This document shows, piece by piece, positions 1 to 8,621 of a stretch of DNA of 37,721 nt. This stretch comes from Nocardioides stalactiti (GTDB lineage Bacteria; Actinomycetota; Actinomycetes; Propionibacteriales; Nocardioidaceae): positions 1 through 37,721 of the forward strand of contig NZ_JACEFC010000035.1 of NCBI RefSeq assembly GCF_014180715.1, in the 5' to 3' direction. Below the pieces are notes generated by a model. The model was not told where the DNA came from and made no database searches. It was given only the letters and a program-made list of their open reading frames with translations. The first letter of the stretch is position 1. Each line of letters begins with the position of its first letter. A program made the translations under genes and the position numbers.

Positions 1-198
1 GTCCCCGCGCCCGCCGAGGAGGACCGCCCCCGTCGCGACGACAGCGCCGAGGAGCAGCGCCGAAGCCCCCGCCGTCACCCGCCGACGCCGGACCGTCCGG
101 TCGCCGGCCGCGGTGATCGCGTCGAGGTCGGGCAGGGCGAAGTCGTGGTCGACCATCCCGGTCACCTCGTCCATCAGGGTCTTGAGCTTCTCGGTCAT
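1..198 (-). CDS. Anti-sigma-like single-pass membrane protein, N-terminal part (cut by window edge)
   Basis: The first 66 codons of a minus-strand gene that continues past the window edge. Translation begins MTEKLKTLMDEV and runs through an acidic, cytoplasmic-looking stretch (about residues 1-35). An RTVRRRR basic cluster follows, then a hydrophobic segment (about residues 44-61) rich in Ala, Leu, Val and Gly that reads as one membrane helix with the N-terminus inside. Its ATG overlaps the TGA of the upstream sigma factor gene (ATGA), so the two are translationally coupled. SigE-family sigma factors are often followed by a membrane-anchored partner of this layout, so an anti-sigma role is inferred from context. 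No zinc-binding HxxxCxxC motif is visible in this part. The extracytoplasmic domain is not in the window. Confidence 0.7.
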   Translation of the reverse strand, partial: MTEKLKTLMDEVTGMVDHDFALPDLDAITAAGDRTVRRRRVTAGASALLLGAVVATGAVLLGGRGD

Positions 199-734
199 GC
201 CGCACCTCCTGCGGGCATCAGGTCGTCCCAGTCGGACGGGTCGACCGCGTCGCCGAGCAGGACGCGGAGCTTGGCGAGACCGGCGGAGACCTGGCTCTTC
301 ACGGTGCCGACGGCACAGTCCATCGCGGCCGCCGTCTGCGCTTCGGTGAGGTCGTCGTAGAACCGCAGCACGATCGCGGCCCGCTGCCGCGGCGGCAGCT
401 GCTGGAGCGCCTGCATCAGGGCCGTGCGGTCGGCGACGTGGTCGGCGTGGCCGCCCTGCGCCCGCTCCGGCAGGTCGCCCGTGGCCCGCTCGCCGTGCCA
501 GCCCTTGCGGCGGAACCAGGTGATCGCGGTGTTGGTGATCACCTTGCGGGTGTAGGCCTCGGCGTTGCCCGCCTCACGCAGCCGCGGCCACGCGACGTAG
601 GTCTTGGTCAACGCCTCCTGGACGAGGTCCTGCGCCAGCCCGACGTCGCCGACCATGAGGTACGCCGCACGGTGCAGCGCCGTCGACCTGGCGGCGACGA
701 ACTCCGCGAACGCGGCTCGGTCCCGAGCGGCCAT
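195..734 (-). CDS. SigE-family RNA polymerase sigma factor (ECF type)
   Basis: A 179-residue extracytoplasmic-function sigma factor. It begins MAARDRAAFAEFVAARST. Region 2 covers about residues 5-75, with the AQDLVQEALTKTYVAW core and the AYTRKVITNTAITWFRRK recognition helix. Region 4 is at about 105-165, with LPPRQRAAIVLRFYDDL and a helix-turn-helix around AAAMDCAVGTVKSQ. Length and motifs match the actinobacterial SigE family (TIGR02983 type). The ATG at 734 is preferred over an upstream ATG because GGAGGA lies just before it. The next gene overlaps its stop by ATGA and encodes a likely membrane partner. A GAACC-N17-CGTC motif upstream suggests autoregulation. The signal it responds to cannot be read from the sequence. 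Confidence 0.93.
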   Translation of the reverse strand: MAARDRAAFAEFVAARSTALHRAAYLMVGDVGLAQDLVQEALTKTYVAWPRLREAGNAEAYTRKVITNTAITWFRRKGWHGERATGDLPERAQGGHADHVADRTALMQALQQLPPRQRAAIVLRFYDDLTEAQTAAAMDCAVGTVKSQVSAGLAKLRVLLGDAVDPSDWDDLMPAGGAA

Positions 735-751
735 CGTTCCTCCGACTCCCC

Positions 752-773
752 GGGGCGGCCTGGGCGCCGCCCC
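752..773. other. GC-rich hairpin between phosphatase and sigma factor genes
   Basis: A perfect 8-bp inverted repeat, GGGGCGGC and GCCGCCCC, flanks a 6-base loop. It lies downstream of the minus-strand phosphatase gene and inside the likely leader of the sigma gene. There is no T tract, so it could be a weak terminator, a leader structure or a chance GC-rich repeat. Confidence 0.3.
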
Positions 774-786
774 TCTCCCCCTCCCC

Positions 787-812
787 GACGACAACAGTGC
801 CGCAAAAGGTTC
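787..812 (-). promoter_or_regulatory. Candidate ECF-sigma promoter of the SigE-family sigma gene
   Basis: On the minus strand GAACC (812-808) is followed after 17 bases by CGTC (790-787). This is the general ECF pattern (GGAAC/GAACC at -35, CGTC at -10), about 55 bases upstream of the sigma factor ATG. Autoregulation of ECF sigma factors is common, so the motif is a plausible self-recognised promoter. It is based on two short motifs only. Confidence 0.5.
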
Positions 813-845
813 GTCGGGATCCTCAGCGGGTCGCGCGTGCGGCCG

Positions 846-1964
846 TCAGTCGACGAGGAACGGGATGAGCATCTCGTCGTCGGTGAGCGAGCCGTGCATG
901 CCGATGAGGAACGGCTCGTAGGGAAAACCCTCGGTCGACAGGATCGCGTTGTCCCCGCGGCAGGCCACGACCACGTCCCCGATCCGTGGCAGCACGAGCG
1001 GGTCGACCGGGCCGAACCAGCCCCGCCCGATCGCCTCGCCGCGGGTGAGCACCTCGGCCTTCTCCCCGAGCTTGTCACGCCAGCAGGACACGACGTCCGG
1101 GACCGCGCCGCCCTTGCAGTACAGGTGACGGAACCGTGCCTCGCCGCCGATGAGCGCGACCCCGGCAGTGAGGTCGATGTCCTCGGCGACGTCGATACGG
1201 GCGCCGGTCGGCACGTCGACCATCCCGTGGTCGGCGACCACCATGAGCCGACGGTCGGCCGGCAGCGCGTCCCGGAGCTGCTCGGCCTCGTGGTCGATCA
1301 TCGCCAGCTGCTGCTCCCAGTGGCTCGACGAGACGCCCCAGCGGTGGCCGGTCCAGTCGAGGTCGCCGTCGTAGACGTAGGTGAGCGACGGCGAGTCCGC
1401 CGACGCGGCCACGACCGCCGCGATCCGCTCGCCGACGCGGTCGACCCCGACGTACTCGGCACCCCGGTGGGCGGCGATGGTCAGCCCGCTGCCGTCGAAC
1501 TCCCGCTTGTTGACCACGCTCACCCGCACCCCCTTGGCCTGGAGGCGGGCGAAGGCCGTCGCGTGCGGCTGCCACTCCGTCGGGTCGACGTCGGCGTCCC
1601 AGAGCAGGGCGTTGAGCAGCTCGTCGGTGCCGGGGACGCGGGTGGTGAAGCCGACCAGTCCGTGCCCACCCGGCACCAGCCCGGTCCCGAGGGAGGTGAG
1701 GCTGGTGGAGGTCGTCGACGGGACGCCCGCGGTGCCGGTCGTGGAGGTCGCCAGCAGCGAGGAGAGGTACGGCGCGGCCTCCGCGTGCCGCGCGAGCAGG
1801 TTGGCACCGAGGCCGTCGATCAGGAAGACGACGTACGACGCGGCGCCGGGCAGCTCGAGCCCGGTCGGCGCCGGGCCGAGCGGCTGGCCGAGCGCGGCCG
1901 CGACAGCCGGGACGACGTCACCGAGCGACCGGTCACCGTAGGCCGGCTCGCAGAAGCCGGTCAC
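846..1964 (-). CDS. Alkaline-phosphatase-superfamily protein (nucleotide pyrophosphatase/phosphodiesterase-like)
   Basis: A 372-residue protein of the metal-dependent alkaline phosphatase superfamily (phosphodiesterase/nucleotide pyrophosphatase branch). The first metal ligand is in VVFLIDGLGANLL (Asp about residue 50). The nucleophile region is VPSTTSTSLTSLGTG, with Thr 84 or 85 the likely nucleophile. A late metal-binding motif is VVADHGMVD, and the C-terminus carries GMHGSLTDDEMLIPFLVD. No signal peptide is visible, so it is probably cytoplasmic. The GTG at 1964 is chosen because it overlaps the TGA of the upstream DUF5998 gene (GTGA). Longer frames upstream would lie inside that gene. DUF5998, this phosphatase and the GNAT/ligase gene are commonly adjacent in actinobacteria as I recall. 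The substrate is unknown. Confidence 0.88.
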   Translation of the reverse strand: MTGFCEPAYGDRSLGDVVPAVAAALGQPLGPAPTGLELPGAASYVVFLIDGLGANLLARHAEAAPYLSSLLATSTTGTAGVPSTTSTSLTSLGTGLVPGGHGLVGFTTRVPGTDELLNALLWDADVDPTEWQPHATAFARLQAKGVRVSVVNKREFDGSGLTIAAHRGAEYVGVDRVGERIAAVVAASADSPSLTYVYDGDLDWTGHRWGVSSSHWEQQLAMIDHEAEQLRDALPADRRLMVVADHGMVDVPTGARIDVAEDIDLTAGVALIGGEARFRHLYCKGGAVPDVVSCWRDKLGEKAEVLTRGEAIGRGWFGPVDPLVLPRIGDVVVACRGDNAILSTEGFPYEPFLIGMHGSLTDDEMLIPFLVD

Positions 1965-2551
1965 CCGCGTGTGCGCGCCGAGAGCGAGGCAGCGAAGGAC
2001 AGCAGCCCGCCGACCGCGTCGTTGCCGTCCGCCGCGGCCGAGACCCGCAGCGAGAAGTCGTCGGAGGCCAGGGTTCCGGTGTAGCCGTGGTCGGCCTCGC
2101 ACTGGGGGTCGTTGCAGCCGGCCGGCTCGAGGTCGACCCGGTGCACGGCACCCCACCCGATGGTGAGGACCGCCTCGACCGGCGGGCGCGGCCCGGCCGT
2201 CGGGTTCGTGGTCATCCGGGTCACCACGACCGAGGAGACGGCGCTGAGGTTGACCGCCTCGGTCGAGGTCGAGGTGTAGGGCTCGGGCAGCAGGTCGTCG
2301 CCGGTGTGCTCGTCGGTGTGCGCCAGGATGAGCCGGGACGGCGTCAGCACGATCACGCTCTGGTGCCGACGGACCTCGTCCCGCTCGAACGTCGGCTCGT
2401 GGTGGACGTAGAAGGACACCACCTGCTCACCGCCGACGGCGTCGGTCACCGCGTCCGCGACCACCTCGGGGTAGTAGCCCGTGCGGTCGATGGCCGTGCG
2501 GAGATCGGGGGCACGGTCCCGGTCGTCGGTGCGGGCGCGGACGTCAGGCAT
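1961..2551 (-). CDS. DUF5998 family protein
   Basis: A 196-residue protein that I recognise as the actinobacteria-restricted DUF5998 family, sometimes labelled 'phosphodiesterase' because of its neighbour. Recognisable stretches are LRTAIDRTGYYPEVVADAV near the N-terminus, then VSFYVHHEPTFERDEVRRH, VIVLTPSRLILAHTDEH and VNLSAVSSVVVTRM, followed by a basic, Gly/Pro-rich turn and a second beta-rich half. The alternation of short strands suggests a PH-like or similar all-beta fold; this is inferred. No catalytic motif is evident. It overlaps the downstream phosphatase by four bases and starts 25 bases after the GNAT/ligase gene, so the three probably share a transcript. The molecular function is unknown. 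Confidence 0.85.
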   Translation of the reverse strand: MPDVRARTDDRDRAPDLRTAIDRTGYYPEVVADAVTDAVGGEQVVSFYVHHEPTFERDEVRRHQSVIVLTPSRLILAHTDEHTGDDLLPEPYTSTSTEAVNLSAVSSVVVTRMTTNPTAGPRPPVEAVLTIGWGAVHRVDLEPAGCNDPQCEADHGYTGTLASDDFSLRVSAAADGNDAVGGLLSFAASLSARTRG

Positions 2552-2575
2552 GTCCGCATCCTGTCACGCGGGCTC

Positions 2576-5284
2576 TCAGCCGGGGAGCGTGAGGGTGACG
2601 TCCGGGAGCCGTCGGACCAGGGAGTCGGGTCGCGGGTCGCGCACGGGCGCCAGCCGGACCGACGCCGTCAGCACGGTTGCGCCGTGCACCCCCGCGAGCG
2701 CGAGGGACAGCTCCAGGGCACGGATCTCGGGCAGGTCGTTCTGGAGGTGGGCGACCTTGGTGATGAGGCTCTCGATCGCGCCGATGTCGACGGGGTCGGC
2801 TCCGCGGTAGCCGAACAGCAGCGGCGAGCTCTTCACCTCGCGGATCATCGAGGCCACGTCGTGGTCGAGCAGGGGCGGGATCCGGTAGGACCAGTCGCCC
2901 AGCAGCTCGACGATCGGCCCGGAGATCCCGAACGACACGACCGGGCCGAAGAGCGGGTCCTCGAAGGACCGGATCGAGATCGGCACTCCCGGCGGCGCGT
3001 TCTTCTGCACGACGAACGCGGCGTCCGCGGGGTCGGGGACGAACCCGTTGAGAGTCCCCCACGCCTCCTTCATCTCGCTGACGGAGTCGATGTTGCGCCA
3101 CACGTGCTGCCGGTCCGGACGCTCACGGACCGACTCCCGCGTCGCCTTGAGGACCACGTCCCAGCCGAGGTCCTTGGCGGCGGCCTGCGCCTCCTTGAGG
3201 GTGTCGACCCGGATGGCCGGCCACAGGTCGATCCCGTAGGCCGCGAGCAGCTCGGTCCGGCGGTCCCGGTCGAGGAGGACCTCCTCCTCCTCGTGGGCGA
3301 TGACCTTCTGGACGAACGCCCTGGCCTGGGCCGGCTCGATCTCCCCCGGGTCGGCGGGGGCGCCGTCGGGGGTCCGCAGCCAGACGGCGTACTCGACGAC
3401 CTTCGCGAGCGCGCGCACCGCTGCTTCGACGGCCGGGTACGAAGGCACCGAGCCGCGCCCGGCGGTCGAGCCGGCGACGTCGGGCACCCGGAGCAGCTCC
3501 GGCACGCCCTCGGCACCGAGGAACGAGGACACCAGCGGCTTGTCGGACTGCTCCCCGACCGCGGCGAGCACGTTGGCGACCTCCTCGCCGGTGACGTTGA
3601 GCGGAGGGATGTAGACGGCGACCACGCCGTCGATGTCGGGGTCGTCGATGGCGTCGTCGAGCGCGTCCTCGAAGTCCTCGGCGGTCGCGTCGGCACCGAG
3701 CGCGACCGACCGGTTGACGACCAGCCCGACAGCTGCGGCGGCGTCGGACGCGAGCAGCCCCAGGGCGTCGCTGTTGCCGACGATCGCCACGCGGCGGCCG
3801 CGCGGCAGGGGCTGGTGCGCCAGCAGCTGCGCGACGTCGAACATGTCCTCGAGCGTGTCGACCTGGATGATGCCGGCCTGGCGGAACATCGCGTCGACGG
3901 CAGCCTGCGGCGCCGAGATCTGGCGGACGGTGTGACCCATCGGGACGCCCTGGGTGGTGCGGCCGGACCGGACCGCCACGATCGGCTTGCGCAGCGAGAC
4001 CCGGCGGGCGATCCGGGAGAACTTGCGCGGGTTACCGATCGACTCGAGGTACATCATCACGACCTCGGTGGCGTCGTCCTCCTCCCAGTACTGGAGGAGG
4101 TCGTTGCCGGAGACGTCGGCACGGTTGCCGGCGCTGACGAACGTCGAGATGCCGAGACCGCGGTTCTTGACCTTCTCCAGGATCGCGGAGCCGAGCGCGC
4201 CGGACTGGCAGAAGAAGCCGGCGCGACCGCGGGCCGGCATCACCGAGGAGAGCGAGGCGTTGACCGACACCGTGGGGTCGGTGTTGATGACGCCGAGGCA
4301 GTTGGGGCCGATGAGCCGCAGGCCGTAGGAGCGGGACAGCCCGACCAGGTGCCGCTGGCGGCGGCGACCCTCCTCGCCGGTCTCGGCGAAGCCGGAGGAG
4401 ATGACGATGAGGCCATGGACCCCCTTGGCAGCGCAGTCGAGGACCACGTCGGTCACCGCGTCGGCCGGGACGGCGACGATCGCGACGTCGACGTCGTCGG
4501 GGATCTCGTTCACCGACTTGTAGGCCGGCATCCCGCTGACCGCGCTCGCCGACGGGTTGACGACGTAGACCCGGCCGGCGAAGTCGGAGTTGACCAGGTT
4601 GCGGACGAGCAGCTGGCCGATCGTGTCCTGACGCCGGCTCGCGCCGACGATGGCGACCGAGTCGGGGTGGAAGAAGCGGTGGATCGAGGCGGACTCGGCG
4701 ACGTGCTCGCGGTTGTGCATCACGCCGATCGCGGTGTCGGTCGGGTCGATCGGGAACTCGAGGGTGATCACCCCGTCGGCATAGCCGCTCGCGACCCGGT
4801 AGCCCGCGTCGCGGAAGGTCTGGATCATCCGCTGGTTGTCGGGCAGCACCTCGGCGGTGAAGCGCTCGACACCCCGCTCGCGACCCGCCTGGGCGAGGTG
4901 CTCGAGGAGGAGCTGGGCGATGCCGCGGCCCTGGTGCTGGTCCTCGACGAGGAAGGCGACCTCGGCCTCCTGCGGGCCGACCACGTCGAAACGCCCGACG
5001 GCGATCATCTGGCCACCGAGGATCATGACCAGGGCCACCCGGGCGTGGTGGTCGACGTGGGTGAACCGTCGTACGTCGCGCTCGGAGAGCTTCGGCATCG
5101 GCGAGAAGAACCGGTAGTACTTCGACTCGTCGGACACCCGCGAGTAGAACTCGACCATCAGCGCCTCGTCGTCGGCGCTGATCGGCCTGATGTGCGCCGT
5201 CCGCCCGTCGCGCAGGAGGACATCGGCCTCCCAGTGGGACGGCGGCGCTTCGATCTCACCCGTCGGGGTCGCGGGATCGGTCAC
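2576..5284 (-). CDS. Bifunctional GNAT acetyltransferase / ADP-forming acyl-CoA ligase-like protein (Pat-like)
   Basis: A 902-residue fusion. Residues 20-180 form a GNAT acetyltransferase domain with the acetyl-CoA loop QHQGRGIA at 116-123. Residues about 200-330 form a CoA-binding Rossmann domain (VAIVGASRRQDTIG, LIGPNCLGVIN). Residues 350-650 are succinyl-CoA-ligase-like, with QSGALG and the likely phospho-acceptor His451 in MGHT. Residues about 670-902 form an ATP-grasp domain. Proteins of this layout (for example SlPatA of Streptomyces lividans) acetylate lysines of acyl-CoA synthetases. Here the His of the ligase part is kept, so ligase activity cannot be excluded. The start is a GTG with a TAGATT box six bases upstream and no Shine-Dalgarno sequence, which suggests a leaderless mRNA. 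It heads the cluster with DUF5998 and the phosphatase, divergent from parC. Confidence 0.9.
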   Translation of the reverse strand: MTDPATPTGEIEAPPSHWEADVLLRDGRTAHIRPISADDEALMVEFYSRVSDESKYYRFFSPMPKLSERDVRRFTHVDHHARVALVMILGGQMIAVGRFDVVGPQEAEVAFLVEDQHQGRGIAQLLLEHLAQAGRERGVERFTAEVLPDNQRMIQTFRDAGYRVASGYADGVITLEFPIDPTDTAIGVMHNREHVAESASIHRFFHPDSVAIVGASRRQDTIGQLLVRNLVNSDFAGRVYVVNPSASAVSGMPAYKSVNEIPDDVDVAIVAVPADAVTDVVLDCAAKGVHGLIVISSGFAETGEEGRRRQRHLVGLSRSYGLRLIGPNCLGVINTDPTVSVNASLSSVMPARGRAGFFCQSGALGSAILEKVKNRGLGISTFVSAGNRADVSGNDLLQYWEEDDATEVVMMYLESIGNPRKFSRIARRVSLRKPIVAVRSGRTTQGVPMGHTVRQISAPQAAVDAMFRQAGIIQVDTLEDMFDVAQLLAHQPLPRGRRVAIVGNSDALGLLASDAAAAVGLVVNRSVALGADATAEDFEDALDDAIDDPDIDGVVAVYIPPLNVTGEEVANVLAAVGEQSDKPLVSSFLGAEGVPELLRVPDVAGSTAGRGSVPSYPAVEAAVRALAKVVEYAVWLRTPDGAPADPGEIEPAQARAFVQKVIAHEEEEVLLDRDRRTELLAAYGIDLWPAIRVDTLKEAQAAAKDLGWDVVLKATRESVRERPDRQHVWRNIDSVSEMKEAWGTLNGFVPDPADAAFVVQKNAPPGVPISIRSFEDPLFGPVVSFGISGPIVELLGDWSYRIPPLLDHDVASMIREVKSSPLLFGYRGADPVDIGAIESLITKVAHLQNDLPEIRALELSLALAGVHGATVLTASVRLAPVRDPRPDSLVRRLPDVTLTLPG

Positions 5285-5290
5285 GCGGCC

Positions 5291-5296
5291 AATCTA
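5291..5296 (-). promoter_or_regulatory. -10 box (TAGATT) for leaderless transcription of the GNAT/ligase gene
   Basis: TAGATT on the minus strand is followed by six bases and then the GTG start codon at 5284. Transcription would begin at or next to the start codon, a leaderless arrangement common in actinobacteria. A purine-rich GGAGGG lies upstream of the box, too far away to be a ribosome-binding site. No clear -35 is seen. Confidence 0.55.
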
Positions 5297-5333
5297 GCGG
5301 CGAGCCCTCCGTCGTGGCGAAGTCGGTGCCGGG

Positions 5334-5339
5334 GAGAAT
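5334..5339 (+). promoter_or_regulatory. Possible -10 box (GAGAAT) of the parC-like gene
   Basis: GAGAAT sits six bases before the parC ATG. It differs from TANAAT at its first base. GGGGAG partly overlaps it and could instead act as a Shine-Dalgarno sequence, so leadered and leaderless initiation are both possible. The 61-base gap to the divergent GNAT/ligase gene must hold both promoters. Confidence 0.3.
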
Positions 5340-5345
5340 GCCCGC

Positions 5346-7826
5346 ATGGCACGGCGTACGACGACTCCCCCACCGGAAGACTTCGAGGAGCACATCCTCG
5401 ACACCGACATCCGCGACGAGATGCAGTCCTCGTTCCTGGAGTACGCCTACTCGGTCATCTACTCCCGTGCCCTGCCGGACGCCCGCGACGGCCTCAAGCC
5501 GGTGCAGCGCCGGATCCTCTACACGATGAACGACATGGGCCTGCGGCCCGACCGCGGCCACGTCAAGAGCGCCCGCGTCGTCGGCGAGGTCATGGGCCGG
5601 CTGCACCCCCACGGCGACAGCGCCATCTATGACGCCCTGGTCCGGATGGCGCAGCCGTGGTCGATGCGGCTTCCCTACATCGACGGCCACGGCAACTTCG
5701 GTTCGCCCGACGACTCCCCCGCGGCGATGCGTTACACCGAGTGCCGGATGGCGCCGGCCGCGACCGCCATGACCGCGTCGATCGACGAGGACACCGTCGA
5801 CTTCCGGCCCAACTACGACAGCCGCGAGCTGGAGCCGTCGGTGCTGCCGGCGGCGATCCCCAACCTCGTGGTCAACGGCACCACCGGCATCGCCGTCGGC
5901 ATGGCCACCAACATGGCGCCCCACAACCTGGTCGAGGTGATCCAGGCGCTGCGGCACCTCATCAAGCACCCCGGCACCGACGTCGACGGCCTGATGCGCT
6001 TCATCCCGGGTCCCGACCTGCCGACCGGCGGCAAGATCGTGGGCCTCGACGGCATCCGCGACGCCTACGAGTCCGGACGCGGCACGTTCCGGATGCGGGC
6101 GACCGCGCGGGTCGAGTCGGTCGGCCGCCGCAAGGGCATCGTGGTCACCGAGCTGCCCTACGGCGTCGGCACCGAGAAGGTCATCGAGCGGATCAAGACC
6201 CTGGTCCAGGGCAAGAAGCTCCAGGGCATCGCCGACATGAAGGACCTCACCGACCGGGAGCACGGGCTGCGCCTGGTGATCGAGGTCAAGAACGGCTTCG
6301 TCCCGGAGGCGCTGCTCGAGCAGCTCTACAAGCAGACGCCGATGGAGGACACCTTCGGGATCAACAACGTCGCCCTCGTCGACGGACAGCCCCGCACGCT
6401 CGGGCTCAAGGAGATGCTCACGGTCTTCCTCGACCATCGCTACGAGGTCGTCCGCCGCCGCTCGAAGTTCCGTCGCGACAAGCGGGCCGAACGTCTCCAC
6501 CTGGTCGACGGCCTCCTCATCGCGCTGCTCGACATCGACGAGGTCATCCAGGTCATCCGGACCAGCGACGACTCCGCGGCCGCCAAGGAGCGGTTGATCT
6601 CCGTGTTCGACCTCTCCCAGGCGCAGGCCGACTACATCCTGGAGATGCAGCTGCGGCGCCTGACCCGCTTCTCCCGCATCGAGCTGGAGAAGGAGCAGGA
6701 GACGCTGCGCCGCGAGATCGAGGAGCTCGAGGCGATCCTCGCCGACGAGAACCTGCTCCGGCAGGTGGTCAGCGACGAGCTCGGCGAGGTCGCCAAGACG
6801 TTCGGCACGCCGCGTCGTACCGTCCTGCTGGAGTCGGCCGGGACCGGTGCGGTCACCGCGGCCGCCGTGCCGCTCGAGGTCGCGGACGACCCGTGCTTCG
6901 CACTCCTCTCCTCCACCGGGCTGCTCGCCCGGACGAGCAGCGACGAGCCGGTCGGGACCGGAGGCGCCCGCGCCAACCACGACGTCGTGGTCTCCGCGGT
7001 CCGCACGACCGCCCGCGGAGAGATCGGCCTGCTCACCTCGGCCGGCCGGCTGGTGAAGATCGGCGTGCTCGACCTCCCCACCATCCCGGCGTCGGCCAAC
7101 GAGTCGAACCTCCAGGGGGGCGTGCCGCTGACCGAGCTGCTGTCCCTCGGCCAGGGCGAGCGCCCCCTCGCGCTGTGCTCGCTCGCGACCGACGGGCCGG
7201 GCCTGGCCCTCGGCACCCGGCAGGGCGTGGTCAAGCGGGTCAACCCCGAGGTCCTCGGCAAGGACGAGTGGGACGTCATCGGGCTCAAGGACGGCGACGA
7301 GGTCGTCGGCGCGGTCGAGCTCCGCACCGGCGAGGAGGAGCTGTGCTTCCTCACCTCCGACGCCCAGCTGCTCCGCTTCGGCGCCTCCACTGTGCGTCCG
7401 CAGGGCCGCTCGGGCGGCGGCATGGCCGGGATCCGCGTCACCGACCGCGAGCGGGTCGTGTGGTTCGGCGCGCTCGACCTGGCGTCGTACGCCGACGGAG
7501 CGGTGCTGGTCACCGCGTCCGGCTCGTCGACCGCGTTGCCCGGCACCGAGCCGGGCGCGATCAAGGTGACCGACTTCGCCGAGTACCCCGCGAAGGGGCG
7601 AGCCACGGGCGGCGTGCGGTGCCACCGCTTCCTCAAGGGCGAGGACACCCTGGTGTTCGCCTGGGCCGGTCCCGCTCCGGCCCGCGCGGCGGCGGCCAGC
7701 GGGGCGCCGGTCGACCTGCCGGAGGCCAACGGACGTCGCGACGGCTCGGGCGTGCCCGGCAGCCAGGCACTCGCGGCCTGCGCCGGCCCGCTGCTCACCG
7801 TGCTGACCTCGTCTGTGTCAGGGTGA
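5346..7826 (+). CDS. parC: Type II DNA topoisomerase subunit A (topoisomerase IV ParC-like)
   Basis: An 826-residue DNA cleavage/rejoining subunit of a type II topoisomerase. The catalytic tyrosine is Tyr130 in AAMRYTE. The quinolone-determining region [10 protein letters not shown] (88-97) has Ser92 and Asp96, the usual sensitive-type residues. The N-terminal winged-helix/tower core is followed by a coiled-coil gate (about 370-500, ending [18 protein letters not shown]) and a beta-pinwheel C-terminal domain. That domain has only a degenerate GyrA box (QGRSGGG, about 685) instead of QRRGGKG, which favours a decatenating topoisomerase IV role over gyrase. A parE-like gene lies 3.5 kb away on the opposite strand, matching the Streptomyces arrangement with a separate gyrAB near oriC. 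The stop is four bases from the lipoprotein start. Confidence 0.92.
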   Translation: MARRTTTPPPEDFEEHILDTDIRDEMQSSFLEYAYSVIYSRALPDARDGLKPVQRRILYTMNDMGLRPDRGHVKSARVVGEVMGRLHPHGDSAIYDALVRMAQPWSMRLPYIDGHGNFGSPDDSPAAMRYTECRMAPAATAMTASIDEDTVDFRPNYDSRELEPSVLPAAIPNLVVNGTTGIAVGMATNMAPHNLVEVIQALRHLIKHPGTDVDGLMRFIPGPDLPTGGKIVGLDGIRDAYESGRGTFRMRATARVESVGRRKGIVVTELPYGVGTEKVIERIKTLVQGKKLQGIADMKDLTDREHGLRLVIEVKNGFVPEALLEQLYKQTPMEDTFGINNVALVDGQPRTLGLKEMLTVFLDHRYEVVRRRSKFRRDKRAERLHLVDGLLIALLDIDEVIQVIRTSDDSAAAKERLISVFDLSQAQADYILEMQLRRLTRFSRIELEKEQETLRREIEELEAILADENLLRQVVSDELGEVAKTFGTPRRTVLLESAGTGAVTAAAVPLEVADDPCFALLSSTGLLARTSSDEPVGTGGARANHDVVVSAVRTTARGEIGLLTSAGRLVKIGVLDLPTIPASANESNLQGGVPLTELLSLGQGERPLALCSLATDGPGLALGTRQGVVKRVNPEVLGKDEWDVIGLKDGDEVVGAVELRTGEEELCFLTSDAQLLRFGASTVRPQGRSGGGMAGIRVTDRERVVWFGALDLASYADGAVLVTASGSSTALPGTEPGAIKVTDFAEYPAKGRATGGVRCHRFLKGEDTLVFAWAGPAPARAAAASGAPVDLPEANGRRDGSGVPGSQALAACAGPLLTVLTSSVSG

Positions 7827-7830
7827 CGAC

Positions 7831-8586
7831 ATGACGCTCGTGCTGCCCGTCCGCCGTCTCGCCGCGGCCGCCCTCGTCGGCGGTCTGGCCGTGGTCTCCG
7901 TCGCCGGTTGCTCCGGCGGGGAGGACCCCGTCACCGAGAACAAGGACCTCGACGACGACGGCGACGGCGAGGTCACGCCGGAGGAGGTGCTGGCCGGCGC
8001 GAAGTCAAAGCTCGACGAGACCTCGGGCGTCGAGGTCTCGCTCAGCACCGACGACGAGCCCGACGACGGCGACTACCTGGCCTCGGCCGAAGGTGTCCTC
8101 ATCGCCGACCCCGCGTCCTTCGAGGGCGAGGTGGCCGGCCGGGTGATGGGCGTCGAGGCGGCCGACATCCCCGTCATCTCCGTCGACGGCGACCTCTACG
8201 TCGAGATCCCGGTCCTGGGCTGGGACACGATCGACCCGGGCGAGTTCTGCGCCCCGGACCCCGGCCAGCTCCTCGACCCCGAGACGGGGGTCTCGCCGAT
8301 CCTCACGGCGACGACCGACCTCGAGGAGGGGGACAGCGAGCTCGGCGGTGACGACAACTCCGAGACGATCACCCCGTTCACCGGCACCGTCCCCGGCGAC
8401 ACCATCCGCAACATCCTGCCGTGCGCCGAGGGCGACGACTTCGAGGCGACGTACCGGATCGACGCCGACGGCTTCCTCACCGAGGCCGAGATCACCGGCG
8501 AGTTCTTCCCGGGCATGGACGCCATCACCTACGTCATCGAGGTCCACGACTACGACGTCGAGCAGGAGATCTCGGCGCCCGAATGA
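7831..8586 (+). CDS. LprG/LppX-family lipoprotein with an EF-hand-like loop
   Basis: A 251-residue secreted lipoprotein. The signal peptide (residues 1-26) ends in the lipobox VAGC, with Cys27 the acylated residue. Residues 41-52 (DDDGDGEVTPEE) match the 12-residue EF-hand calcium loop. The LppX/LprAFG-type lipid-binding domain follows, starting at EVLAGAKSKLDETSGVEVSL and built of strands typical of a half-barrel that holds acyl chains. LprG of Mycobacterium tuberculosis carries triacylated glycolipids to the outer envelope and is co-transcribed with the MFS transporter P55 (Rv1410c). The next gene here is an MFS transporter of that type, supporting the assignment. Cys residues near CAPDPG and LPCAEGDD could form a disulfide. 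The EF-hand-like loop is unusual for the family as far as I know. Confidence 0.87.
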   Translation: MTLVLPVRRLAAAALVGGLAVVSVAGCSGGEDPVTENKDLDDDGDGEVTPEEVLAGAKSKLDETSGVEVSLSTDDEPDDGDYLASAEGVLIADPASFEGEVAGRVMGVEAADIPVISVDGDLYVEIPVLGWDTIDPGEFCAPDPGQLLDPETGVSPILTATTDLEEGDSELGGDDNSETITPFTGTVPGDTIRNILPCAEGDDFEATYRIDADGFLTEAEITGEFFPGMDAITYVIEVHDYDVEQEISAPE

Positions 8587-8621
8587 GCTGAGCGAACCCG
8601 AGTGAACCCGCAGGACCGTCC

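Noticed and set aside
438..2084. A 548-codon plus-strand open frame opposite the sigma and phosphatase genes
   Set aside because: Antisense to two recognised families, with no domain of its own.
2087..5632. A 1181-codon open frame on the plus strand opposite the GNAT/ligase gene
   Set aside because: It lies antisense to a clearly conserved protein. Its translation is an Asp/Val/Arg/Gly-rich mixture with no domains, typical of shadow frames in very GC-rich DNA.
5256..7625. A 789-codon open frame on the minus strand opposite the parC-like gene
   Set aside because: Low-complexity shadow translation with no recognisable motif; the plus-strand topoisomerase explains the codon bias.
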